This document shows, one piece after another, positions 47,001-59,300 of a stretch of DNA of 64,000 bases (position 1 is its first letter; each line of letters starts with the position of its first letter). The DNA is from Chionis minor (Eukaryota > Chordata > Aves > Charadriiformes > Chionididae), in NCBI GenBank assembly GCA_013398295.1, contig VZSF01002028.1, positions 699,894 to 763,893 of the forward strand, written 5' to 3'. The notes under the pieces were generated by a model. It was not told the origin of the DNA. It saw only the letters and a program-made list of their open reading frames with translations, and did no database searches. The position numbers and the translations under genes are program-made.

Positions 47001-49163
47001 GTCAAGTTTAGATTCACTTTACTGGGGATCTTGCTGAGTCACAAATTCTTTTAACTGCTAAGAGCTGGGGGGAAGAAACATTGGCTATTTTGCTATTATA
47101 TAAAGCTTTTACTCCTGATGCATTTTGGGTGTATATCTCAGAGCTGGTGTGTTCCACAAATTCTGATTTTTGCGAGGTGCTGTTCCTGGGACTATGTGTA
47201 GGACAGCATTCCCGCTAACTCATTGCCTGTTTTTCTTTTTATGTTTGTCACTCGGTGTTTAAAACTGACCTTCTATGTGTGTGTCTATATGTCTGTGCCA
47301 ATGCTGACGTCTCTGCATCTGAATCTGGTGCTTCGTCCCAGATTGGGCTCCATGTGCTGTTTGGCAGCACCCCTTTCTCTCTCTCAAACAGTGCGGGGAA
47401 GGTGCTGGTGCTCCGCGCTGCCCCCGCGTAACCTCGTAGTACTGAGTGCGGAGGGGCTGCGAGGTCTGAGTTTGGTTCTCTCCTGCCCCGGGGAGATTCA
47501 GACCTGCATTTCCAAGGAGCAGCAGCCAGCAGATAAGTGACTATTCTGGGACTGGAGCAGTCTCTGCGTCCTTGATTGAAACTGTTCCGTGGTTTTCTCC
47601 AGCCAAATGATGAAGCTTTCCTTAACGGTCTCTTGGGATCCTGTGTAGATCCAGTGGGACCAGGAAAAGGCAGAGTGATAGTGCGGGGTAACGCACCGAG
47701 ACTGAGGTCCCGGTGCCGCTTTATCCCAACAGGAATAGTGTGATCTTCCAGCCTTTCCTTTGAGACGCGACTGCGGTAGCTGTGAGATGGGTAAGGGTTA
47801 AATCAGTCTGTGAGACAGAAAAGCCGGAGCTGAGCTCGAAGCGCCAGCGCCGGGGGAGATGGTTGCAGAGAGCTGGAGCCGAAGCAGGTGAAAGGTCAGA
47901 GCTGGCGTGTGTGGGCCCGGAGCTCCAAACCATGGAGATCACCAGCCGACATGGAGTGGGGATTAACCATTTCTCTTCACTGGACTGAAATAAACCTGGC
48001 ATTAAATACCTAGAGAGAGCGGTGTGCCCCCCCCGCCTCGGCTACTGCCATGCCTTGGAAAAAATTAATCTTGAATTTCTCAGCTAGGGGCAGGGGGAGC
48101 CGGCAGCGACTTGGAATTGCAGCCGGGATGGTGTTCCCTGCAATTGGTGGGTTCACGAGTGTCTAAGGTTGTGAGACGTAGCACAAGCGTCTGCAATTCA
48201 GAGAACCTTGTAAGTGGTGAGGTGGTTTTTTTCCTCATGCTTAAATTTGTTAACACCATTCAAATAAAGCAGATCTAATGGCTTCTGTTAATAAAGGGAT
48301 AAACTTCGACTAGCAATGAGACTTGGCTTTTGGTCTGTATGACAGTTACTACGTAGTTATGTTTGGAATTTAAAGCAGCAGTTTGTAAATACGTTCAATT
48401 TTAGTCTTCTCATGGTATTGTGGTCATATGTGGCTTCATACTTCTCTACTTTATAAAAGGAAAGTAACAATCACTGGAGAATCATAAATATTTACATTTT
48501 GGGGAAACTGCACTTCAGGAACACTACTGCATAGTGACAACTGCGATGCTCCGCTTTGAGTTCTTATTCTGTGACACTCACGACTAAGCTGCTTCTCACT
48601 TCCCTCTCCAATCTTAATTTCCATTGGGAAAATTACTGTTCTTGTTGTGTGGTGCTGTTAAAGAACTGGAGAGGTGAAAGGTTCAAGTGTTAAGAAAACA
48701 TACGTGCAGTCTTGATAGCTTGAAGTATGCAAAAAAAAATCAGTCCAATAAGATTGAGGTTCATGTGAATAGCTGTAGAAATAGAACTTCAATTTTGGGG
48801 TTTTTATTTCATTTATTTTCATAAACTATAAAACCAAAAGATCAACACAATGAGAGTAGTTTAATATAACTCACAGATTTTACTTATGAATTAGAGGGTA
48901 CTTGAGATGCTAAGCCACCATTAACAGATCTATCCATGATTAAAATGGTGCTTACTATTGAGAAATAACTTTGCTGTCTAAACCTATTTGTATAAGTGTA
49001 GATGGAAACTTTCAGTCTTGAATCTAAGTTACTTGACCTCATGCGTTTGGCTTGTTGCCGTGAAAATGAAAACAGATTTCCATTAAAAACTGCAAATTGT
49101 GAAATTAAGCAGTCTCAGTAAGGCTGAGTTAAATTTGAGAACTTTCCTTTCGTTTTGGTTCAA

Positions 49164-49178
49164 CCCCCCCCCCCCCCC
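49164..49178. repeat. poly(C) run of 15
   Basis: A pure C tract lies in intron 1. Length is likely variable and error-prone in sequencing. Confidence 0.9.
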
Positions 49179-50106
49179 AGAATTAGAGTGCCCACACTTA
49201 CCTGTCATGATTTCTTTGTAAACGTGTGGCAAATTCAAAAAGTGAGCTGATGCTGATGGGAAAACTGCACCTGCTTTACTGAGCCCCGTAGCTTGAAATC
49301 CGTGCAGCATCATCAGTCCTCTTACGGCAGGGCTTTCCTGCTGGAGGTATCCATTTGGATGAAAGTGTCTCAACAGAAGATGCTCATTTACAGCAAGTTT
49401 TCAAGAAGCCTGTGAAGTTGGATAGCTGTGTTGTATAGCATCCAAGTAGATGGTGTCAAAATTGTACTTCACAGCAAGAAGCTTGCTAGCTTGGCATTGC
49501 TATCTTTTTTTACCTAAATGTTTAACTCATTGGTGGATGCACACAGCACTAGAATTTAATAAGTTCCCTCAGTTTTTGATGCTGAATATACTTAGTGTAT
49601 TCAGCAGAATATACACTATGTTCTTTCAACAATGTTTTTTTAATGCTGTTCTGATTTCCTGGTGCTTGAGAAAGCTAATAGGTCCTTTTTGGTATCTAAA
49701 ACCCAAATGCAGAGTAAAAGATGGAAGAGTACAGTTTCAGGCACGGTGTTACTTTTAAAACTACAGCTGTGAGGATCATGCATTAGTTCCCAGACACTTT
49801 TCTTATGCATTTGATGTTTACTTTTATTATCTGTTGGCAGTATTGCTTGTTCCAACTAGCTGTTGCTGCTAGTATATTTTTTTTTCACCTGGAGGAATGT
49901 ATTTGGGCTAAGTTGCTTACACAAGCAAGCTCCTTCTATCTTATTTCTGTTGGAGATGTTGCAATAAACAATGTTTATGATTATATTCTGAGTTCAGTCT
50001 CATCAGAATAGTGTCAAAAAAAAAAAGTTTCAAGTACCTCCAAATCCTGGTTCTTTTACACTTTAATCTTTTTATCGCTGACTTTCTTATCTGAATTGTT
50101 CTTTAG

Positions 50107-50322
50107 GGCTGCCGGGTTCTTGTTGATGCGCGGGACAAACTGGGGATCCCTTGGCAGTACACAGAGAATGAGAAGCATGGAATGTTTTTGATGGCATTTG
50201 AAAACAAAGCTGGAATGCCCATAGAGCCTGCCACCTTCCAGCTGTACGTACCTGCACTGGGCGCGCTGTGGAAGGATTCAGGAATCAAGGAAGCCTTCAG
50301 CCGTCGGAGCGAGTATCAGCTG
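50107..50322 (+). CDS. GNA12: GNA12 exon 2, G-alpha-12 helical domain
   Basis: The 216-nt, phase 0-0 exon lies between TTCTTTAG| and CAGCTG|gtgagt. It encodes [60 protein letters not shown] and [12 protein letters not shown], 72 residues matching human GNA12 from about residue 104. This is part of the helical domain that covers the nucleotide. It holds neither the P-loop (exon 1) nor the switch regions (downstream exons). GNA13 is excluded because its corresponding part reads ALWADSGIQNAYDRRREFQL. Confidence 0.97.
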
Positions 50323-53300
50323 GTGAGTACATCTGTCTTCATGGGGGGAGGCGGAAAGTTCCCCACTGTGTAAATATCTCTTCAGTTGAAAGATTGTTTG
50401 CTACATGCAAGATTTAGCCATTATGTGAGCCATTTGTAGTCATGCTGTAAATCTGAGCTCTTCGGCAGCAGAAACAAGTGGTAATTGGAGCCAAACTTGA
50501 AAAACTACATGGCAGTAAGAGGGAGTGGAAAAGCGCACATGACTGGATAAACTGGAAGAGCAAGAGGAACCAAAAAAGGCAGGAATTGGTTGAACTAAAA
50601 ATATTATAGCAGCTCAGTAGGTCTGTTCATAGTAGGTCACTGATGAAGGCACACTTAATTTGTAACTTTCCAGTCCTGCCAGCTTGCACTATATTGATAC
50701 TGGCAAACTGTCCCTGCATGCAGATCTTTTGAAGTGAATGCAATACCCATTCTGGCTGCTGCTCTTTGACTGTTTCTTTTCATCCTGGCGTCTGCAAGTG
50801 AAACTTGGATAAGCAACTCAAAGATGACAGTGAGCTTAAAAATGTGCTATCTTCCTTGCTTTCTTGTTATTAGGTTTTCATGCTCTTGTGCCAAAATAGC
50901 TGCAGTTCTAGTATGGAATATGTTTCTGACAGCTGTTCATAATCCACTACTTTTTCTTCCTATGTACAAGACAGAGATGCTTTTTTTTCCCCCTCTCTTC
51001 TCTGTTCAGTGAAACAAGTTACTGATCCATTCAACCTAGTACCACAGTTACTAGTTGTTAAAATATTATATCCTAATTGTTCTAATAAAATTATCTTTAT
51101 GATTTTAACATATCAGTTATGCTTTAATCTGCAAGTAGAATTCTTTGTTTTGGGTGTTCTGTCCCTAAACTTCATTCAGCTTTTCTTTAAAAAAATAAAA
51201 GGGGGGAGGGGTGCATTAAAGGTGAAATTCTTCGTGCCTGGATATGTTATCAAAGTTTAATTAGAGGACTTAGATAGAGGTTAGAAACATGGCTTTGTAT
51301 ATATAGCGTCTCTTAGACTCCTACAAAGGAGCTCAATATAGCTGTAGAAAAACTAGAGAAATTCAGCAATTAAATTCTCACAGTTTGTTTCCTCGTGCTG
51401 CTCATCTGTGTGGGTTCTCTAGTGTCTAACACTGTAATTAAAGTCATGTTCCAGCCCTTAGGTACTCATCTGTCTCGCTAATAAGATGCCTATTTAAGTC
51501 TTGTTGTTGCGCCTTTGAAATTTATCTGTGAAGTATCTTGAGACTGGTAAATGGCTAAAGAGTAAATAAAATGACTAGGTAAAATTGCCACAGGATGATT
51601 GTATAAACCTCATTTCCTTAGGCTAAAAATGTAATGATTTCCATGTTACAGTATTGTGGATGAAGGGGGGAGGACGTGCCGGGGGGGGGTGTGGGAGAGA
51701 AGCTAGATTAGTTGATGCATAATTCCTGGTGTCTGTAGACACAGACTAAGACTTTGCTGTTCTAAACACTGTTCAAACGTGGAATAAAAGGCTGGTTCAT
51801 GCCACAGGGAACTTGAATTTAACATGAGACAACTACTAAGAGAATCCAGTATAATAAGCAATAATTGCATCAACAGCCTCTTAAGATTATTTTTTTAAAT
51901 GCTATGATCAAGTATGGGTTTTGTTTTTAAGGGGAGCTTCAGATTGGGAGCATGTGGGAGGTTCATTCCTGTACTGGTTAGCAATAAAATTGCATCAAAC
52001 TGGAAAAAAAGAAGTTCAGTTTGTTGAATAAATAGCATTCCAAGACTAGTAGGCCTACCTCTGCATTCTCTGGCTTTGAGGATTAAACAGGAAATACCAA
52101 AAAATAAAAAAAAGCCCCACAAAAGCATACAGGCATGCAAGCAATCATTTAATATGCTGTCATCTTCAACATCATGGTATAGTTCTATCACGCATCGTTT
52201 TGGATGGCATTCATATAACCTGTTTAATGTTACTGGAGCGACTGGAACTGCTGCAGGCACTGGAACTGTTAACTTGTCAATAGCGCAACGATACGGTGTA
52301 ATACAGAAATACTGTGTAACTCAGTCCTGCTGCACGCCTCTGTGGCACCAAGAACTTGAAAATCCTGCGTGCTGTTATTTAATGTGCACGTTGCATCACC
52401 AGGAGTTTACAAAGTACTTCAATTGGAAATAAAAAGCACTTACTGCATAAGAGTTTTTAAAATGCAATAGATTGTTCTCAAGGATACAAGTGCTACTTTT
52501 GGACTGGTCACTAAACAAATTAAGACCTTAATAACTTGAAGAAGTATCTATGCCTCGCTTCTAGGTTCAGGAGAAGTCTGATTCCCTGAGTATATGGGGA
52601 TTAGCAGCAGTAAAATTTCTTCCAAAAAAAATTTAAAACTGCACAACTTTTGGAAGAGAGCAGGTGGTTTAAGGAGATGCCTTATTTATACTTGCATATG
52701 ATGTTTATAGACCCATACCTTCATTTACTTTAAACCCTTGCTGGATATAGACTCATGTAAATAAATAGGAGCCAGATATAGCGGACTCTGAGAAAATAAA
52801 TCTTTCCTGAATTGCTTTTGACTAAGACTAATGAAAACCTCTGTGTCAGCATTCCCTTTCTTCTTTAGTATGTGAGCTATTAAATGGAATATACTTGGTT
52901 TGAATTGAATTTATTGTTATCATAATAGTTTTAAAATCATGACCAAAATTTTGAAGCTTTAGATTACTATGATCTCTGTGAATGTTTCTGGACAGCGTTG
53001 GAAATCGTGACCTTGCTCAGCACTTGTATTTTCTTCACCCTGGTCTTACAGTCAACTGAACATCAGCTTTTTTTATTATTATTGTTATTACTTTGGCTTC
53101 TAAGCTGTAGGATTACAGTGGTCTGCTTTTGAACTCTCTATATTTCTCCAGGAAGTTGTGTGACTTTGTTTAAAAATAAAGAGTGAAAACATGTTTGTTG
53201 GTTACGTAGAGCTGAAAATTGCAGCGTGCAGGTGTCTTCCTATGGTCTGTAATGCTAAACTTGGTGACTGACTCAGCAGTAGCAAACTTGTTGAAAGAAA

Positions 53301-56300
53301 ATGGCTCTGACCATAACCTCATACAGTGTGAAAGCTGCTTCTCTGGGACCACAGAAGCTGCCTCTGGGCATTTGAGTGTTTTCTGCCTCCTATTCAGTGC
53401 CTGGAAGTGGTGGCTGTAAATCCCTGTCTGGGTCTTTGAGCCTTTCAGAAGTGAGTGGGTGGATTCTAGAATAGCAGGGTGCTCTTTTGCTTTTTTTTTT
53501 TTCTTCACCGTCTTTCTTAAAGCACACTGACCAATTTCACTTTCTTTTCACAAACATCAGCCTCTCGCTCTTCCCCCACCCCAGCCTGTCCCCACCGACC
53601 CAAGTTCCTCTGTCCCTTGTATGCAAGCCAAGTAGTTTGGGGACAAAAGCTTCATTGTATGTTTGGTTACATTGTCACGTCTCTGTCCTCATTTTTTAAC
53701 TACTAGAATAGGAATTCCTTTGTAATCAGTATGATTCTTCTCCCTTCTCCCTTGCCCTCATTATCCTACCCTGTTTTCTGTCTGTATGTTAGAAAGGAAT
53801 ACATTTGTCATGTGTCTCAATCTCCTGGAATGTTTGTTCTTTTGAGGTTGCCTGTGGTAGTTTGGGCAATGGGGTGTTAGTTCGTTGCCAGCAGATGGAG
53901 ACAAATTCTATTTTGAATGGCTTCCTCAGAGGACCTTGGGATTTCAATTAAAATTTAGCTGAAAGGGTGGAAGCTTCTTCACTTTGAGCCTAATAACAAG
54001 TATTTGGGTGTACTTGGGAGTTCAGGTGCATGTATAATAATCTGCAAGCTGTTTTGCAACTGTAAATGATGTTTCCTTTTATGTCATAAATCGTGGATAC
54101 TAAGGCCAACATAGGAATTGCTTTGGTCAGGTGGTTTTTGTTTTGTTGGGTGGTTTTTTTCCCTTCCTCCCAGGTCTCCAGCGGGAGAATGTGAGAAGCC
54201 ATTTACTTTTGTTTCAAAGTGTCCAGAACAAACATAAAATCTGAACTGAGGTTAGCTACTTTTTTGACTTCTTGCAGCTTGGCATGCTTCATGTCATTGT
54301 GGGTAAAGATGGGACAAATAGGCCTTGGCAGGCAAGAAAATTATACTTTTGTCCTGGTCAGAACAGATATATGTTGTGCGCTAGCACTGTCACAGAGCTT
54401 AAGGTAACAACGAGCAGATCTGCAATGGCCATCATCTGCCTTCATCAAGTCTTAAAGCAAAATTGACACTGTTTTATCAGGTTGGGTTTTTTAAACATTC
54501 ACACTGCTTGGGTTTTGGGCTTTGGGTTTTTTTTAATCTCTATCCTGACTAGTCATAGTCAAAGCAATATCCTTATTTGAATGATTCTTACTGCTTCCCT
54601 TCAAAATACCAAGTTTTTCTAGCCTGGAACTATGGATTTCAAGAGGTCCTGAACTTCTCCTGTGGTATGAGTTGTATTCTCATCTCTTCAGGATTGATGG
54701 GGGATATTTACTCTGAACTCCAAAGCCTATTTGCAGTAAAGGCAACTGTGCTGATTTATTCTCATGCAGCTAGCCAAGCTTCTGACTCGTGTTTACAGAT
54801 ACCGCCCTTCTTCATGCAGAAGAGCGTGGCCATCCGAGGAGGCTGCAAAAGACATCAGTTTTAATGCAGTTATCCTTAATACGCAGAATATACTAGTGAC
54901 TCAACACCAAAGCATCAATTTAAATTCCGTTTTTATTGATGTATTATTATTATTACTATTATTATTGGTGTTCACTGCACTATTGAAAGAATTTCTAATT
55001 TTTTAATAGCTCTTTTTAAAAAAAAGAAGTCAGCATTAATGGGAAGTAGTGGTTCCTGAGACGGAAGTAAGCGGCCTGCAAACAGAGACAAAAACTTACT
55101 ACTGTGTCCATAGCTATTTTTAGATCTCTGCACAGGGAATTGTATGGAACACTTCCAGTAATACTTCAAATACTAAGAGCTTCTGAAGCCTTGGATGTGG
55201 GAAAGCTCTGGAAAATGTTTTAAAGACCATTTCTTTATATTGATTCGCCATTCTCTGGGTGTTTGGAGGTGTGGGGGTTTTGGGGGTGTCTGTAATAAGA
55301 CATGAGTCACTGTCCTGTGAATTAACTGTTGGGTTTTTTCCTCTAAGCAGAACACTTGAAATAAATGGAAGTAGTTAAATTATGCCTGCCAGAACAGATA
55401 GTGTGCTGGAAGTGTGGCACAGTGAACACCTGCTCCTCATGTTGGTTTAGCTTTGTCGCTCCATCCTCCTTGGGCAAGGAGCTGATGCCTTCAAAGCCTC
55501 ATAGGCAGCCAGCTGTGTGTTTGGGGCAATATGGAGGCAAGGCACTAGTCATTCCCACTAATTCTTGATGCAGAGTGGACAAACTGTTGCTTAAATGGCT
55601 TTATTTTGGTACAGAAATACTAGGTATGGCAGTAATGTGAGATGATCAGGAGTTAGGCTGTATACCAGCTGCTGTAGCATATGGAGGTTATGTGGCAGCG
55701 TTTTCCTGCCTCCGTAAGCCAAGTGAATTGAGAGATTGGGCAGCAAAGCAGAGTACTGCTTTGACACGTGGAGTAAGTGTCTTTTGAAGTGGCACATTAA
55801 GTGAAGTCTACAGGAGTGGACTCTATTTTGTCAGAATTGTTCAGTGCACTTCAGTAGAGATTGCTTGAATCCTTAAGTAAAGTTTTGAACTGATCGTTTG
55901 TCTTTAAGATGCAAGGACAGAGTAGAGGAGCCTTAAAGGCATGTTCCTGAGCATTTTGCTCTTCTTTCATCACATATGCCACAGGACTGAAATGCAGCAG
56001 TACTTGCGCCTGGTATCGACATGATGCACTTACTAATGCACTTCCTCTTGAGGAAATACCGTGTGCCAAATCAACTCCAGCTCATACACAAAAATGAGCT
56101 CTTCTTTTTTTTTGCAAGCTACTGTTTGAATATGAGCTTACACAAGAGGCTATGAATGTTGCTTATTCTGTGAGGATTATTTATTTTTTTTATGGAGCTG
56201 TGAAACTCCCCTATTTCATCAGTGAAGTCCATTGGGGCTTGACCAATGCTGGTGAGATGTACAAAGGGAATAGCCGCACTGTTCAAAGTGCCAGCATGGG

Positions 56301-59300
56301 AAATCATCTTACCGTTTAATACATGTAACTGGGACTAGCCAGCAAGTCTTTGCCAAATTACTTTTGAGCTTTGCTTGGATATTTCTGTTTTGCAGAACTC
56401 GTATGCAATTGAATTATTGCTGGGGAAGTTACATGGATTTTTTTTGTTTTCTAGATCTGGATGGGACATACCACTCTGACCCAGACATTTTTTTTTTTTA
56501 AAACAATGGAGTGACAGTAGTGCTACAAACCAGACACACACGTTTGCTGTTGCTGAGCTTTGGTATTTTGTAATTACACAGTGTTAATGCTGAAAGTAAA
56601 GTACATCTGTACCTAATGATGTTGCATGAAAATTTATTATTTTAAAAGCTAATTTTGAAGCTGTGGATGGTAAATAGGCCTGTTTGAATTTGGTTAATAC
56701 ACTTAAGGAATGATGGTGCTATATAACCTAAGCCTTCCCTTAAATTTGCCACTTGTTTGCTGTTATAAAAATAACAATAGTAGTCTATTATAATCTGGTT
56801 TTGTTATGTTAGAATTCTGAAACAGTGGCTTAATCTGACATAAGATGTCATATTAATTTAAAAGATCGTTAACTTGTGGACTTCATCTGTGTGGCTTGAA
56901 TAATATCCTGCTCTGGACTCACACAGTAGGGTGAGTTACAGAGATGTTTCTCTTCAGTTCAATATTGAAGTGAGGCTTCATACCGGTGTTGCGGCAATTA
57001 AGTGTCAGAGGTCCAGACTTAAATTCTTAGTTCTAGCTCTGTCTTCTAATCCCAAGACCTCAAAAGTTTACACTCAGGTTATGGAGCTTGACTTATCTTT
57101 GTACAGCGTAAGAAGTTTAATTGCCTGTTTAAGTGTAATACTGCAAAGCATTGTGGCTGGTGTGTAGTAGGAAGGATTAGCAGTTGGAGTCCCTGGCTTC
57201 TAATCCTGTCTCAACACCAAATAGGAAATTTTTTTTCGGATCAAAGTCTCAAAAAGAACTCCCAAACAAAAGTGTCATTTTATTAAAGGAGGTGAGAGCT
57301 GGTGAGTTATAGTTTGGGTTTTATTAAAAATTGAGAGGTAATATAAAGCAAAATGCAGCTGGAAACCTTTGCACAAAATTCTGTGGATATTGGCTAATGC
57401 TGTATAGTTTGTCCATTTGCATCTACTGAAGTTAAATGCTCAGTCTCGTATTTCCAGTATTCTAAAAATAAACGCTTAAATGAGTTATGTTAATGGGCCT
57501 GCTGCCACCAGAAGAACTCCTTGAGCAGCATGGTGTTCGGCTGTGCCAGCGCCAGAGTGTCTTGACAGTCACTGAGATTCAAACTCGGGACTAAGCTGGA
57601 GCAGGAGGCAGAGCTGAGGACGCCTCATAACACGTTGTCTGTCGCCTACACCAAGGAATGCTTCCCTGGGTAATCTCAGGTTTGCTTTAAGTGCCACTGA
57701 GCAAGAGGTGAGAAGAACTTGCATTTAAAGTAGGCTGGATTCAAAGCCATGTAGAGAATCAAAGGTCATAAATCTCTTTCTACACTGCAAATCATTCTGA
57801 ATTCTACCAAAATCCACTTGTGCGCTCTCCTTGCTCAGTAAGAGAAGCGGTTCTCTCAAGCAGAACCATCCATAGAAAGCTGTGTGATGGGTAAAACAGT
57901 TATTAGCTGTTCTTAAATACTTTCTGCTATTGGAAAGAAATAATGAGAACCAGAAAGGACCTTTTCAAAACAGTGCAAATGGAAAAGTGTTAGAGAATAG
58001 CAATCTGTTACCGTACCTACCTGAAGTCTCAACCAAGGATTAAAGCCCTCTGTGCTAAATGCTCTGTGGAAAAATAAAAGGATTCCTGCCATGAATTGCT
58101 TGTGGTCTTAGATTATGAGAAAATGCAACAGCTGGATGAAATGTAGCCTGCATGGAATTGGGAGGATAAGTTGGAAAGTAACGAGCAGGTCATACATAAT
58201 AAATAAGTGGCTAACAAGAAATTGATATGCCAACCATATGGGAGCTGAGGCGAATGCTGAATAAAAAGAGCTGTGCTACTGGCTGTTGTAGTACTCCGTA
58301 GAGTGAATTCCTGGCACTCTAAAATTTTTCTTTTTTTAATTTTTTTTTTTTTATTTAAAGGTCAAAAGCACCTCTGTAGTCTGTAAAATGTACAGTACAT
58401 TAATGCACTTCAATAATGCCCAGCTGTCTATGGATACCAGAAGGCTGAAATTCAGACTTTGTGTAGTCCTACTTTTTAACTTTTAGGTTCTTGGAGGTAG
58501 GTTAAAAAGCCTTGTATTTTTATGGTACTGCGTAAGGCTGCCTGTAGGATTTTTTGCTTTTGGCCCTTGGATGCCAATAAATCTTGACTGTATTTTTGGT
58601 GTGGTTACGGTGAATGAGAGAAACAACTTCACAGATACAGCTTCCGTGTTGTAAATTCTCATAATGAATTTTCATCTTGCCTGATGATATTTTTCTGATT
58701 AAAAGTTGTTTTTTTTTTCTTGTGTGTTCTATTAAGAACAAACTTTCTTGTCTTTATCTCTTAGTGCTTGAGCCCATTGGAGAACTGTCTGGGTGTCCCA
58801 AAAGATTTACAGAACACACTCTATACTCATCCTTCCCTCCCTCTGTATGCGTGTGGTAGCAGTTAGGATTTGATGTCTTACCTTCCGCAGTAGCACTGAA
58901 ACACAAAATCTAATGTTCTTAGACTGAAAAAAGTCCTTTTGGCTTCCAACCCTTCAGAATAAATGCCACCCTGCTTCTGGAAAGAAGGTTTAATTTTATT
59001 ATGCATAAAATAATTAGAAAAAATACTCAGTATGTCTGTCTTTGCAGAATTGTTGTTCTAAGCCCTAATTAGTGCTACTCTAAGTCTTGCAGGACTGTAT
59101 TGAATATAAGGATTTGTTCAGAGCAAGTACAGCTGTAATTAATCTTTGCATTCCCATCAAGAAATGCTGGCACATGCTGTGAGAAACAACGAAGGAAGCA
59201 AGCTTTCAGTTCAGGCTGTCTGAGCCAGTACCCAACTGCAGCTAAAAACCACTGGAGTAATCTCTTTATCCCTTTCTAGTGTGCAGAAAAGTTCTGGGCA

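Larger units (their letters stand above)
37424..50106 (+). other. GNA12 intron 1 (from gap edge)
   Basis: About 12.7 kb of mostly AT-rich DNA lies between the island and exon 2. It holds an A46 run at 41004-41049, CpG-richer pockets at about 47390-47510 and 47690-47940, and a C15 run at 49164-49178. The first 200 bases still belong to the island and could include transcribed sequence. No other gene, CR1 copy or RNA gene is recognised. Confidence 0.7.

Noticed and set aside
51895..52260. 121-codon minus-strand frame in GNA12 intron 2
   Set aside because: No recognised domain and no splice support. Hydrophobic stretches come from A/T-rich sequence. Treated as chance.
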